DNA of 64,000 nt from Sphingobacteriia bacterium (GCA_004294135.1 RDZY01000007.1:186001-250000), one strand, 5' to 3'. Positions 36,887-46,631 are shown, numbered from the stretch's first letter. Numbers and translations are program-made. The notes: generated by a model not told the origin, from the letters alone.

Positions 36887-38770
36887 CTATACATTCACAA
36901 TTAGCACGGGAATATGAATTCTATGCCTTACATCTTCAATTGTTTCACCAAAAATATAGTCCCTCAGCCCACTATGGCCATGCGCACCCATAATCAACAT
37001 TTCAGATTCGGATTCCTTTACTATTCTTACTATTTCATTTACCCGATTATCATATCCTAAAATTCCTTTTACAACGTAACCCATTGAACTTAATTGTTGA
37101 ATATATGAGTCAAGACGTTCTTTATCTTTTCTTGTTTCTGCATCATCACTTGCATTTTCTGCATACCGAGCAGAAACACTTTCAACAATATGAATCAATA
37201 AATAATTCACTGCTGTATTACCTTGAGCAAGTGCATAGGCAATAAGTTTTTCGTCAGCAGCAGTAAAATCTAACGCAATGGCAATGGAACTAATTTTCTC
37301 CACTTTTAGATTTTGTAGTTGCACCGCTTCCCCATGAAGCAGTGCAGTACGCAAAAGTTGACGTTTTTTAATAAAAGGATAGAAAGTCATAATTATAAAC
37401 AACAATATAAATAGCGCAATAGCAAAAATAATCAGCAGCTTAGTACCCCACCCTATTCCCGATCCAAAGAGTAAAATGGTTTCATCCGTCACCAATTTTA
37501 CATTTAAAATTACCAGAACCAAGGCAACTGCCCACGCAAAAAATTTAGTTGAAAAATGAATAGCAAATATGCCCATCGTTTTTTTGTCGCTCACAAAATG
37601 AATCAATGGAATTACTGCAAATCCAAGTTGGAGGCTTAGAATGACTTGACTAAAAACGAGTAAATCATCTACTTTATCATCCCCATAAATAACAATCACT
37701 AAAATAGCGGGAACAATAGCAATTAATCGGGTAATTAATCTTCTAAGCCATGGGTTAATACGCAATTGTAGGTAGCCTTCCATCACAATTTGACCAGCGA
37801 GTGTGCCAGTAAGTGTTGAACTTTGTCCCGCAGCAATCAACGCTACTGCAAATAGTATGGGGGCTAATGAGGAACCAAGTAAGGGTTGCAAAAGTTGGTG
37901 AGCGTCTTCAATTTTAGCCACAGCTGTATTGCCTGTTTTAAAAAATACGGTGGCTGCCAAAACCAATATGGCAGTGTTTACCAAAAACGCAGCATTTAAG
38001 GCAATAGTACTATCAATAAAATTATATTTCAATGCAGTTTTAATGCCTTCTTTAGTATGCGCTATTTTACGAGTTTGAACCAAGGCAGAATGCAGGTATA
38101 AATTATGGGGCATAACCGTTGCGCCAATAATACCCACTGCAATATAAAGTGCTTCGTTGTTGAGGGAAGAAGGAATAAGCCCCACAGCAACTTCCGATAA
38201 ATTTGGGGCTGCAATAAGTATCTGTATTAGAAACGACGTTCCAATGATTGCTACCAACGCAATAATAAAAGCCTCCATTTTTCGAATACCCCAGCGTTGT
38301 AGTAAAAGAAATAAAAAAGTATCCAATACGGTAATTACTGTACCCCATAAAATGGGAAGTCCCGTAAGCAAATGAATGCCAATAGCCATTCCCAGCACTT
38401 CTGCCAGATCGCATGCTGCAATGGCTAATTCGGCCAATATGTACAAACAAAAATTAATAAAAGGTGGATAGGTTTCCCGATTGGCTTGAGCCAAATCCCT
38501 TCTTCTTACAATACCTAGTCTCGCACTTAGGCTTTGTAATAACAAAGCCATAAGATTGCTCATTAATAATACCCATATTAACTGGTAACCAAATTTTGCA
38601 CCGCCTTGCAAATCTGTAGCCCAGTTTCCAGGATCCATATAGCCCACGCTTACTAAATAAGCTGGGCCTATATAGGCCAATATTCGCTTCCATCCTTTTC
38701 TTGTCAAAGTAGCGTCTACCGATTCATGAACTTCACTAAGTGAGTTTTCAGGATGAATTCTTTGCAACAT
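36887..38770 (-). CDS. mntH: Nramp divalent metal transporter with C-terminal UspA domain
   Basis: The 627-residue protein is a proton-coupled Mn2+/Fe2+ importer (about 30-460) in the inner membrane. Metal-binding motif DPGN is at about 47-50 (YMDPGNWATD), and the second MPHNLYLHSALVQTR is at about 221-235, with 11-12 hydrophobic helices. The remaining 150 residues form a universal stress protein domain, with a Walker-like pattern GAHGHSGLRDYIFGETIEDV. E. coli MntH is about 412 residues and lacks this domain. The last position of the UspA ATP motif is Glu, not Ser or Thr. It follows the MntR-like gene by two bases and shares its operator. Confidence 0.88.
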   Translation of the reverse strand: MLQRIHPENSLSEVHESVDATLTRKGWKRILAYIGPAYLVSVGYMDPGNWATDLQGGAKFGYQLIWVLLMSNLMALLLQSLSARLGIVRRRDLAQANRETYPPFINFCLYILAELAIAACDLAEVLGMAIGIHLLTGLPILWGTVITVLDTFLFLLLQRWGIRKMEAFIIALVAIIGTSFLIQILIAAPNLSEVAVGLIPSSLNNEALYIAVGIIGATVMPHNLYLHSALVQTRKIAHTKEGIKTALKYNFIDSTIALNAAFLVNTAILVLAATVFFKTGNTAVAKIEDAHQLLQPLLGSSLAPILFAVALIAAGQSSTLTGTLAGQIVMEGYLQLRINPWLRRLITRLIAIVPAILVIVIYGDDKVDDLLVFSQVILSLQLGFAVIPLIHFVSDKKTMGIFAIHFSTKFFAWAVALVLVILNVKLVTDETILLFGSGIGWGTKLLIIFAIALFILLFIIMTFYPFIKKRQLLRTALLHGEAVQLQNLKVEKISSIAIALDFTAADEKLIAYALAQGNTAVNYLLIHIVESVSARYAENASDDAETRKDKERLDSYIQQLSSMGYVVKGILGYDNRVNEIVRIVKESESEMLIMGAHGHSGLRDYIFGETIEDVRHRIHIPVLIVNV

Positions 38771-38772
38771 AA

Positions 38773-39432
38773 TCAGCGTTTTTTTATAAATAAATTTTTT
38801 GCCAATTCGTGGCTGATGGTAAACAAAAGCTCATTATTCATTTTAATTTCCATGGATTGATCAAAAGAAAATATTTTTTCAACAATTAGATTTGTCCCAA
38901 TCTGTATCTGCTTGTGCTGAAGTAATTCTAAAAGCGCAGATGATGGATTACCCAACGCTGAAATTTCGCCTGATTCATGTATTGCCAGCTCAGCGAGACT
39001 GGTCTGTATTTGTTCATGCATTTTTCCATTTGAATCTGGTATAGGATCGCCATGTGGATCAAATTTAGGGTACCCTAAAAATTCATCTAGCTTATCCACC
39101 AATTTTTTACTTTGAATATGTTCAAGTTGATCTGCTATCTCGTGTACTTCATCCCAACCAAATTGAAGTGTATTTACCAAAAAAGATTCCCATAATCGAT
39201 GTTTACGGATTATGATTAATGCTGTTTTTTTACCTTCTGTATTCAGCTTAAATCCTTTGTATTTTTCATATGAAACTAATTTTTTGGACTTTAATTTTTT
39301 CAACATATCGGTAACGGAGGCCGCCGATGTGTGCAAATTGGCTGCAACTGCATTGGTAGAAACAAGTGATCCATCTTCCTGTAGATGAAAAATTGATTTA
39401 ATATAATTCTCTTCGGCCGCAGTAAAAAGCAT
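38773..39432 (-). CDS. mntR: Metal-dependent DtxR/MntR family repressor
   Basis: The 219-residue protein has a winged helix (about 1-62, recognition region TSAASVTDMLKKLKSKKLV), a dimerisation and metal-binding domain (about 65-140, with residues such as His, Glu and Cys-free ligands in IADQLEHIQS and GDPIPDSNGK), and a C-terminal FeoA/SH3-like domain, as in IdeR. The transporter gene follows by two bases in one operon. A palindrome that overlaps the -7 box suggests autoregulation. Whether manganese or iron is the main signal is not settled by sequence; the Nramp neighbour favours manganese. Confidence 0.88.
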   Translation of the reverse strand: MLFTAAEENYIKSIFHLQEDGSLVSTNAVAANLHTSAASVTDMLKKLKSKKLVSYEKYKGFKLNTEGKKTALIIIRKHRLWESFLVNTLQFGWDEVHEIADQLEHIQSKKLVDKLDEFLGYPKFDPHGDPIPDSNGKMHEQIQTSLAELAIHESGEISALGNPSSALLELLQHKQIQIGTNLIVEKIFSFDQSMEIKMNNELLFTISHELAKNLFIKKR

Positions 39433-39433
39433 A

Positions 39434-39461
39434 TCTAAAATAAATTTTAGACAAATCTAAA
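39434..39461. promoter_or_regulatory. Operator for mntR-mntH, two overlapping palindromes on the promoter
   Basis: TCTAAAA-TAAA-TTTTAGA (39434-39451) and TTTAGA-CAAA-TCTAAA (39446-39461) are perfect inverted repeats that share one arm. On the minus strand TAGATTTG (39459-39452) is an exact TAnnTTTG -7 box inside the second palindrome. It ends two bases from the mntR start codon. Bound metal-loaded MntR would exclude RNA polymerase. Confidence 0.65.
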
Positions 39462-39528
39462 TTTATTCGTCCAGTTCAACAAACAATTCTTTCTGCGTCA
39501 GTTAAATCGCTTATTTTTATAAAAATAT

Positions 39529-40485
39529 ATGTTCATGAAGCTTAGTTGTATTTTTTTAATGCTCATAATACTAATTGGGTGTAAACCTAAAAAGGTTGAC
39601 TTAAGTGGAGAGACTAAAATTGACCAAAAAGATTTTTTAAGTATTTTCAAACCGCTCCCACTTCCTTATTTTGTAGCTGATACCAATATTGACAAAAATG
39701 CAGATACCATAAGTATTGGATTGAAAGCATTTGAACAATTTTTTCCAGATAGTGCTTTCAGCACTTATATAAAGAAAAATCAATTATTTAAAATTCATCC
39801 AGTTGGTATTATCAACAAGACCAAAGAAAAATATTTACTTTTTGTGCTCACCGAAAAAAAGAAAAAAAGATTGATGGTATTTGTGATGAACGAGAAAAAT
39901 CAATATCTAGCTGGAAAAGAATTGTTGAACAATTTTAATAATACCGATTACCACTATACCATTAATATAAATAAAGAACCGACTTTCTTGTTGAGTCAAG
40001 AAAAAATAAATAAGGACAATAGCCTCCTTTTTACCCGAGAGGGATGGATTTATAATGATGTTGGAATTTTTATGGTGGTTACAAAAGATTCAAATGAAGA
40101 TCCAGCCAAAACGGCTGTTATCAACCCTATTGACACACTTGCTGCCCTAAATAAATTTAGCGGAAATTTTTATAAGGATAAAAATAATTATTTATCGGTT
40201 AGAGATGGCAAGAATGCCAGTCACTATATTTTCTTTATCCATTTTGAAAAAAACAATGGAACTTGTACGGGAGAATTAAAAGGTGAATTAAAATTGAATA
40301 CCCCAAAAACTGGCGTCTTTACTCAAAATGGTGATCCCTGTATTATCGATTTTAATTTCGCTGGTAATACTGTACAACTCAAAGAACAAGGAAGCTGTGG
40401 AAATCACAGAGGCATCAAATGTTTTTTTGATGACACCTATACTCGAAAAAAAGAAATCAAGCCCAAAAAATTAGTGAAGCGATAA
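39529..40485 (+). CDS. Putative lipoprotein, function unknown
   Basis: The 318-residue protein has a lipoprotein signal: hydrophobic stretch then LIGCKPKK, with Cys18 as the lipidation site. The mature region is rich in Lys, Asn and Asp and shows no recognisable catalytic motif. A later segment (KFSGNFYKDKNNYLSVRDGK, then GTCTGELKGELKL) is beta-rich, and four cysteines lie in the C-terminal third (GTCTG, DPCIID, SCGNH, KCFFD), perhaps forming disulfides. A start at the second Met (39535) is possible. It is divergent from the mntR operon, about 70 bases from the operator, so metal control is possible but unproven. Confidence 0.55.
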   Translation: MFMKLSCIFLMLIILIGCKPKKVDLSGETKIDQKDFLSIFKPLPLPYFVADTNIDKNADTISIGLKAFEQFFPDSAFSTYIKKNQLFKIHPVGIINKTKEKYLLFVLTEKKKKRLMVFVMNEKNQYLAGKELLNNFNNTDYHYTININKEPTFLLSQEKINKDNSLLFTREGWIYNDVGIFMVVTKDSNEDPAKTAVINPIDTLAALNKFSGNFYKDKNNYLSVRDGKNASHYIFFIHFEKNNGTCTGELKGELKLNTPKTGVFTQNGDPCIIDFNFAGNTVQLKEQGSCGNHRGIKCFFDDTYTRKKEIKPKKLVKR

Positions 40486-40543
40486 ATAATATATTCCTTC
40501 TTACTACAAAATCATAATTTAAATAAATAAAGATTAATGTGTA

Positions 40544-40567
40544 TAAAATACATTGTCGTAAAATACA
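40544..40567 (+). repeat. Direct repeat ahead of the phosphorylase-like gene
   Basis: TAAAATACA occurs at 40544-40552 and 40559-40567, a 15-base period. The first copy also lies in a small palindrome (TGTAT-AAA-ATACA). It could be a regulatory site for the gene at 40606, but the sequence is AT-rich, so chance is plausible. Confidence 0.25.
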
Positions 40568-40605
40568 CTATATTGCAATAACTATTTACAACAAAAAGAT
40601 CCAAC

Positions 40606-42258
40606 ATGAATTTCAGAAATTATGCTGTACCCTATCAAATCAACGACCAGTATGCTAAAAAAGCAGCATACTTTTCCATGGAATTTGCTATTCATCAACC
40701 CTTAAAAATATACAGCGGTGGGCTTGGTTATCTAGCGGGCTCACACCTGCGCAGTGCATACGAGCTTCGTCAAAATATGATTGGAGTTGGTATTTTATGG
40801 AAGTATGGATATTACGACCAAACTCGCAATCAAGACCAAACCTTGCAAGTTACTTTCATGGAAAAGATATATAGTTTTCTAGAAGAAACTGATATTAAAT
40901 TCCAAATTCTGATTCACGATCACCCAGTTTGGGTTAAAGCCTATTACCTGAATCCAGAAACATTTCAAAGTGCTCCACTATTTTTGTTGAGTACCGATTT
41001 GCCTGAGAACGATTATGTTTCACAAACCATTTCTCACCGCCTATACGATGCAAATGTTGCTACTAAAGTTGCGCAATTCATTTTATTGGGTGTTGGTGGT
41101 GCAAAGTTAATTGACGAGTTAGGGTTCAATCCAGACGTTTACCATTTGAATGAAGCTCATGCTATTTCCTCAGCATTTTATTTGCTAAATAAATTCAAAA
41201 GCTTACAGAAAGTAAAAGACCACTTGGTATTCACAACCCATACTCCAGAAGAAGCTGGTAATGAAAAGCACGATATTTATTTATGTAATAAAATGAGCTA
41301 TTTCTGTGGTTTAAGTATTGATGAAGTAAGAAAAATTACTGGTATTAAAGACGACCAGTTCAATCACTCCTTAGCTGCACTTAGATTTGCTAGAAAAGCC
41401 AACGGGGTTTCTGCTTTGCATGGCGTAGTTAGTAGGGAAATGTGGAAGAACTACGAAGGTATTTGTCCCATCACTTCTATTACGAATGCACAAAACTGGC
41501 GTTACTGGGCAGATAAGCAAATGTACCGTGCCATGGAAGAAGGGAATGATGAAGTGTATGATGATAGAAAAAAATTCCTCAAAAAACGTGCTTTTGAAAT
41601 CGTTGCCGATCAAACTGGTAAAGTGTTCGACCCAAATGTTCTAACCATTGTTTGGGCTAGGCGTTTTGCGGGATACAAGCGTGCAGATATGCTTACTTAT
41701 GATATGGAGCGGTTTGAAAAAATGCTTTCTAATACCAAACACCCTGTACAAATTATCTGGGGTGGTAAACCTTATCCAGTAGATTATCCTGCTATTTCTC
41801 AGTTTAATAATTTAGTTCACTTAAGCAAAAAATACAAAAATGTTGCTGTAGTAATTGGTTATGAATTAGCACTCAGTAAACGCTTAAAACAAGCTTCTGA
41901 TGTATGGCTAAATAATCCGCGTGTTCCAAGAGAAGCTTCGGGAACCAGTGGAATGACCGCAGCTATGAATGGTGCTGTAAATTTTTCTACTGACGATGGC
42001 TGGATACCTGAATTTGTGAATCATGGTAACAATGGCTTTGTTGTTCCAAAAGCAGATTATGAAAACATGACCCAACACGACCAAGATGAGTATGACCTTA
42101 ACAAGGCCTACGATATATTAGAGCAGGAAATCATTCCAATGTATTATGAAAAACAAGATACTTGGAGGCAAATCATGAAAAATGGTATGCGAGATGTAAG
42201 GTTCCAGTTCGATAGTAACCGTATGGCGCACGAATATTACGATATCATGTACAAATAG
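40606..42258 (+). CDS. Alpha-glucan phosphorylase-like protein lacking the PLP lysine
   Basis: The 550-residue protein fits the GT35 phosphorylase fold of the short, bacterial/archaeal alpha-glucan phosphorylase group: KKAAYFSMEFAIHQPLKIYSGGLGYLAG at the start, VYHLNEAHA, FTTHTPEEAGN and WARRFAGYKRADM. In that family the PLP cofactor forms a Schiff base with Lys in GTSGMK. Here the motif is EASGTSGMTAAMNGA: the Lys is Thr. The protein is otherwise well conserved, so loss of function or a different chemistry is possible. It stands alone with a strong terminator after it; no glycogen synthesis genes are close. Confidence 0.75.
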   Translation: MNFRNYAVPYQINDQYAKKAAYFSMEFAIHQPLKIYSGGLGYLAGSHLRSAYELRQNMIGVGILWKYGYYDQTRNQDQTLQVTFMEKIYSFLEETDIKFQILIHDHPVWVKAYYLNPETFQSAPLFLLSTDLPENDYVSQTISHRLYDANVATKVAQFILLGVGGAKLIDELGFNPDVYHLNEAHAISSAFYLLNKFKSLQKVKDHLVFTTHTPEEAGNEKHDIYLCNKMSYFCGLSIDEVRKITGIKDDQFNHSLAALRFARKANGVSALHGVVSREMWKNYEGICPITSITNAQNWRYWADKQMYRAMEEGNDEVYDDRKKFLKKRAFEIVADQTGKVFDPNVLTIVWARRFAGYKRADMLTYDMERFEKMLSNTKHPVQIIWGGKPYPVDYPAISQFNNLVHLSKKYKNVAVVIGYELALSKRLKQASDVWLNNPRVPREASGTSGMTAAMNGAVNFSTDDGWIPEFVNHGNNGFVVPKADYENMTQHDQDEYDLNKAYDILEQEIIPMYYEKQDTWRQIMKNGMRDVRFQFDSNRMAHEYYDIMYK

Positions 42259-42278
42259 TTTAGAGTATATTTTCAGCA

Positions 42279-42307
42279 ATACCCTCCCAATTGGAGGGTA
42301 TTTTTTT
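42279..42307 (+). terminator. Terminator after the phosphorylase-like gene
   Basis: ATACCCTCC and GGAGGGTAT form a perfect 9-bp stem with a 5-base loop (CAATT), followed by a run of seven T. It lies 20 bases after the stop codon. This is the clearest intrinsic terminator in the window. Confidence 0.92.
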
Positions 42308-42340
42308 GTCGATTTTAAATCCTAACCAACATTTCAACCT

Positions 42341-42348
42341 TAGCTTTG
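42341..42348 (+). promoter_or_regulatory. Likely -7 promoter box for ubiX
   Basis: TAGCTTTG is an exact TAnnTTTG match ten bases before the ubiX ATG and after a strong terminator, so a new promoter is required here. No -33 TTTG was seen at the usual distance. Confidence 0.45.
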
Positions 42349-42358
42349 TTAAAATAGT

Positions 42359-42922
42359 ATGTCTAATAAAATTGTCATCGCCATCACTGGTGCTAGTGGA
42401 TCTATTTATGCCAAAGGTATTTTAGATAAATTGATGCTGATTAAAAATCAGTATGAGTCGCTTGGTATTGTCATGAGTAAAAATGCCAAAGAAGTGTGGC
42501 AAACTGAATTGGGTAATCAAGACTATACCAATTATCCATTTCCTTTTTATGAAAAAAATGATTTCGGAGCCCCATTTGCATCCGGATCTGCTCGGTACAA
42601 TACAATGATTATATGCCCATGCAGCATGGGTACTATGGGAAGAATTGCCGCAGGAATCAGCGACGATTTAATTACACGTGCAGCCGATGTTGTACTAAAA
42701 GAGAGAAGAAAATTAATTCTACTTGCCCGTGAAACTCCATATAACTTGATTCATATCCGTAATATGGAAACAATTACATTAGCAGGAGGTATTATATGCC
42801 CTGCTACGCCTTCATTCTACAGTCGCCCCACTACAATAGAAGAGGTTGCTTCTACGGTAGTAGACCGGGTGTTGGATTTAGCAGGATTCCACCTGAATGC
42901 TTACCGATGGGGATCGCACTAA
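42359..42922 (+). CDS. ubiX: Flavin prenyltransferase UbiX
   Basis: The 187-residue enzyme makes prenylated FMN, the cofactor of UbiD-type decarboxylases. Visible motifs are ITGASGSIYAKGIL (FMN and dimethylallyl phosphate binding), CPCSMGTMGRIAAGISDDLITRAADV, and LARETPYNLIHIRNM. Length matches the family. No UbiD gene is adjacent. It converges on clpC with a 4-base overlap of stop codons. Confidence 0.92.
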   Translation: MSNKIVIAITGASGSIYAKGILDKLMLIKNQYESLGIVMSKNAKEVWQTELGNQDYTNYPFPFYEKNDFGAPFASGSARYNTMIICPCSMGTMGRIAAGISDDLITRAADVVLKERRKLILLARETPYNLIHIRNMETITLAGGIICPATPSFYSRPTTIEEVASTVVDRVLDLAGFHLNAYRWGSH

Positions 42923-45474
42923 GATTCAGCCTTGGTCTGCTCTTCTTCAATTCGAGGTTGAAAACTAAATTCTATTAATCCCAATTCTTTGTTCAAATCT
43001 GCCACCAATACATCCCCGTGTTTGATGGTAAGTCTCATAATCTCTTCTGCCAATGGATCTTCCAAATATTTCTGTATGGCTCGATGCAATGGTCTTGCCC
43101 CAAATTGAACATCATACCCTTTCTCTGCAATAAAATCTTTGGCATCAGGCGTTAAATTCAACGAGAATCCTAAATTTTGCAAACGTTTAGACACGCCTTT
43201 CATGAGAATGTCTATAATATTGAAAATATTATCTTTAGTCAGTGAATTAAATACCACTACATCATCAATACGATTCAAAAACTCTGGCGAAAAAGTACGT
43301 TTTAATGCTTTCTCTATTACCGCTTTATTATTTTCCTCTGCATGTTGCATTCTGGTGGCTGTGGCAAAACCTACCCCATCTCCAAATTCTTTTAATTGAC
43401 GAACACCAATATTAGAAGTCATGATGATCAATGTATTCTTAAAATCTATCTTCCTTCCCAATCCATCTGTCAACTGGCCATCATCTAAAACTTGCAAAAG
43501 AATATTGTAAATATCTGGATGTGCTTTCTCAATTTCGTCCAGCAAAATAACACAGTATGGCTTCCTTCTTACTTTCTCTGTTAGCTGGCCACCTTCCTCA
43601 TAACCAACATAGCCTGGAGGTGCTCCAATAAGGCGACTCACCGTAAATTTTTCCATATATTCACTCATATCAATTCTGATAAGTGAATCTTCTGAATCAA
43701 ACATATACCTCGATAAAGAGCGGGCTAATTCAGTCTTTCCTACACCTGTAGGGCCAAGAAATATAAATGTGCCAATCGGTTTCTTTGGATCTTTTAATCC
43801 TACCCTATTTCGTTGAATGGCGCGCACTACTTTTGAAATGGCGTCGTCTTGACCAATTACCATTCCCATCATATCTTCACTCATACGGCGCAACTTCTCC
43901 GTTTCAGCCTGTACCATTCGCTTTACAGGTATCCCCGTCATCATGCTGATTACTTCAGCAATATTCTCTTCCGTAATAGGATAACGTTTGTGCTTGCTTT
44001 CCTCTTCCCATAATGCTTTGGCTTTTTCCAATTCTTCGCCTAGTTTTTTCTCTTTATCTCTAAGAGAGGCAGCTTCTTCAAAACGTTGACTTTTTACTAC
44101 TTTATTTTTCTCGTTCTTAACTTCTTCTATTTGCTTTTCCAGCACTACAATCTCTTCTGGAACATTAATATTTTTTAAATGAACCCTTGCTCCTACTTCA
44201 TCTAATACATCTATAGCTTTATCTGGTAGTAGCCGATCCGTCATGTAACGATCACTCAATTTTACACATGCTTGAATAGCATCGTCACTGTAAACAACAT
44301 TGTGAAAATCTTCGTATTTAGATTTAATATTGGTAAGAATCAATATTGTTTCGTCCACACTTGGGGGTTCAATCAATACTTTCTGGAAGCGTCTATCCAA
44401 CGCTCCATCTTTTTCAATATACATTCTATACTCATCCAATGTAGAGGCGCCAATGCATTGCAATTCTCCCCTTGCCAATGCTGGTTTAAAAATATTAGAT
44501 GCGTCTAAAGATCCACTTGCTCCACCTGCACCAACAATGGTATGAATTTCATCAATAAAAAGAATTACATCCCTGTTTTTCTCTAATTCATTCATAATTG
44601 CTTTCATTCGCTCTTCAAATTGGCCACGGTATTTTGTACCCGCTACTAGAGCGGCTAAATCGAGCGATATAACTCGTTTATCGAACAAAACGCGACTCAC
44701 TTTTCTTTGCACAATGCGAAGTGCAAGCCCTTCCACAATTGCCGTTTTACCCACACCGGGCTCTCCAATTAAAATGGGATTGTTCTTTTTTCTTCTACTA
44801 AGGATTTGACTAACCCTTTCAATCTCAGCTTCTCTACCCACAATTGGATCGAGGTTGCCTGCTTCGGCTATTTTGGTAATATCCCTTCCGAAATTGTCCA
44901 ATACGGGTGTTTTGCTTTTGGCAGTACCTGCTGTTTGTTTACCAGCTCTTGATTGTTGAAAACCTGCCCCTTTTTTCTCCTCATCAAACTCATCATCGTT
45001 GTCGTCTGGAAATTCACTTCTGGGAGGAGGATTAACCGTGCCTACCACACCCAATTCATTGCGAAAAAGGTCGTAATCAATGTCAAATTGATTTAATATC
45101 TGCGTAGCAATATTTTCCTTGTTTTTTAAAATACTAAGCATCAAGTGTTCAGTTTCTACCAAAGGACTTTTTAATGCTTTGGCTTCGAGAACAGTCACCC
45201 GAATCACTTTTTCCGCTTGTTTGGTGAGCGGGAGGCTGTTAATATTGGCTATATTTTTCCCGGTTTTGTCTTTCACAGCCAGTTCTACCTCTTTTCTAAG
45301 CTCATAAAGGTCAATATTCAATTGCTTCAACACCTTAATTGCGGTATTATCACCGTCTCTGATTAAGCCCAATAGCAAGTGCTCTGTGCCAATAAAATCA
45401 TTTCCCAACCGCAGTGCTTCTTCCCTACTGAACGAAATAATCTCTTTTACTTGTGCTGAAAAATTATTATCCAT
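42919..45474 (-). CDS. clpC: ATP-dependent Clp protease ATP-binding subunit ClpC
   Basis: The 851-residue AAA+ unfoldase feeds proteins to ClpP. The ATG at 45474 gives the usual [16 protein letters not shown] start. Two Clp_N repeats (about 1-150), AAA+ module 1 with GEPGVGKTA (about 215-225), a UVR-type middle segment ([16 protein letters not shown]...), and AAA+ module 2 with GPTGVGKTE (about 555) are seen. An acidic, charged linker (about 155-185, [11 protein letters not shown]) follows the N-domain. The UVR segment identifies ClpC, not ClpA or ClpB. clpP is not in the window. Confidence 0.93.
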   Translation of the reverse strand: MDNNFSAQVKEIISFSREEALRLGNDFIGTEHLLLGLIRDGDNTAIKVLKQLNIDLYELRKEVELAVKDKTGKNIANINSLPLTKQAEKVIRVTVLEAKALKSPLVETEHLMLSILKNKENIATQILNQFDIDYDLFRNELGVVGTVNPPPRSEFPDDNDDEFDEEKKGAGFQQSRAGKQTAGTAKSKTPVLDNFGRDITKIAEAGNLDPIVGREAEIERVSQILSRRKKNNPILIGEPGVGKTAIVEGLALRIVQRKVSRVLFDKRVISLDLAALVAGTKYRGQFEERMKAIMNELEKNRDVILFIDEIHTIVGAGGASGSLDASNIFKPALARGELQCIGASTLDEYRMYIEKDGALDRRFQKVLIEPPSVDETILILTNIKSKYEDFHNVVYSDDAIQACVKLSDRYMTDRLLPDKAIDVLDEVGARVHLKNINVPEEIVVLEKQIEEVKNEKNKVVKSQRFEEAASLRDKEKKLGEELEKAKALWEEESKHKRYPITEENIAEVISMMTGIPVKRMVQAETEKLRRMSEDMMGMVIGQDDAISKVVRAIQRNRVGLKDPKKPIGTFIFLGPTGVGKTELARSLSRYMFDSEDSLIRIDMSEYMEKFTVSRLIGAPPGYVGYEEGGQLTEKVRRKPYCVILLDEIEKAHPDIYNILLQVLDDGQLTDGLGRKIDFKNTLIIMTSNIGVRQLKEFGDGVGFATATRMQHAEENNKAVIEKALKRTFSPEFLNRIDDVVVFNSLTKDNIFNIIDILMKGVSKRLQNLGFSLNLTPDAKDFIAEKGYDVQFGARPLHRAIQKYLEDPLAEEIMRLTIKHGDVLVADLNKELGLIEFSFQPRIEEEQTKAES

Positions 45475-45559
45475 ATCTATTTTGGATTTATACAATTATA
45501 ACGAATATTTTTGAGTGAAGTTGTGCTAAAGCTATACAAGTTTGTTAATTTGAAATTTT

Positions 45560-45970
45560 ATGATGAATCTCAAAATTGATACCAAGGAAAAATTTACTGT
45601 TATAACGCCGATAGATACCGAAATATCTGCAATTATGTCAGCAGAACTACTCCAAGCCTGTAATAATTTGCTTCAAGAAAAGGCTAAAAGTATAGTGTTG
45701 AACCTTGCGGAGGTAACACTGCTGCATTCAGACGCTATTCAAGGAATCACATTGCTACAACAACAGTTTTATGAAAAAAACGCTTCTTTTGTAATCTGTT
45801 GTATTCAACCTATAGTTGAAGAACAATTAGAAGCCAGTAATGTTTTAGAATTGTGGAATACAACTTTTAAAGAGTCTGAAGCATGGGATATTGTGCAAAT
45901 GGAGGAGATAGAAAGGGAACTAATGGATAGTGACGATATGGATTTTGAAAAATTTGAAGTGCCCGAATAA
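45560..45970 (+). CDS. STAS-domain protein (anti-sigma factor antagonist-like)
   Basis: The 136-residue protein is a single STAS domain of the SpoIIAA type: KFTVITPIDTEISAIMSAEL at the N-terminus, then SIVLNLAEVTLLHSDAIQG. The Ser in HSDA lies where anti-sigma antagonists are phosphorylated (usual DSSG), but the neighbours differ. An acidic tail (MEEIERELMDSDDMDFEKF) follows. No anti-sigma kinase is nearby. The next gene encodes a J-domain protein 15 bases further. A start at the second Met (45563) is possible. Confidence 0.75.
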   Translation: MMNLKIDTKEKFTVITPIDTEISAIMSAELLQACNNLLQEKAKSIVLNLAEVTLLHSDAIQGITLLQQQFYEKNASFVICCIQPIVEEQLEASNVLELWNTTFKESEAWDIVQMEEIERELMDSDDMDFEKFEVPE

Positions 45971-45985
45971 AAATGCTGTACTGAT

Positions 45986-46630
45986 ATGTTACTCGAAAAT
46001 TGGTATAAGGTATTGGGTATTTCAGTAAATGCTACCAACACCGATATTAAAAAAGCATTTAGGCGACTGGCAAAGAAATATCATCCAGATAAAAGTTCGG
46101 CACAAGGCAGCCATGCAAAATTTATTCAGATTAAAGCTGCTTATGAAGTATTATCAGATCCTATTAAAAGACAGGAATATAATCAACATTTCTTTTTTTC
46201 AAGCTTCAGTCACACAGCAGATGCTATCATACATACAGAAGCTGAATTGTTTGAATCATTTGCTCGGTTAGAGAAAAAATTTAATCAGTCTGATATACGT
46301 TTTTTTGATTTTGATGCGGCATCACAACTAATTAAACAATTACTTACCAATTATACTTTTAATGAGATCATTGTTTCAACAGCATTGAATAACAGGATGC
46401 AATTACTCAAACTTATTCTGAATTGTGTTAAATACACTAAGCTGTATCACGCATTACAATTGACTGAAATGGTCAGCTTATATTTCACCGACGAGCAAGA
46501 AATAAAACAAATTCAATATTTTATAAGTCAACAAAAATGGCAATACTACCAAGAAAAATACACTTTGTATATTGTTCTTTTTTTAAGTATTCTCATTTGC
46601 TGCACTATTATGTGGGTGGGTACAAAATAA
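45986..46630 (+). CDS. Membrane-anchored J-domain protein
   Basis: The 214-residue protein has a J domain (about 5-70) with HPD in KKYHPDKSS (about 33-35), which stimulates DnaK ATPase. The middle is helical and has no zinc-finger region. A C-terminal hydrophobic helix (about 190-210, VLFLSILICCTIMW) suggests a tail-anchored membrane protein with the J domain in the cytoplasm. It is too short to be DnaJ and is probably a specialised co-chaperone. It follows the STAS gene by 15 bases and ends at the shared hairpin at 46632. Confidence 0.82.
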   Translation: MLLENWYKVLGISVNATNTDIKKAFRRLAKKYHPDKSSAQGSHAKFIQIKAAYEVLSDPIKRQEYNQHFFFSSFSHTADAIIHTEAELFESFARLEKKFNQSDIRFFDFDAASQLIKQLLTNYTFNEIIVSTALNNRMQLLKLILNCVKYTKLYHALQLTEMVSLYFTDEQEIKQIQYFISQQKWQYYQEKYTLYIVLFLSILICCTIMWVGTK

Positions 46631-46631
46631 A

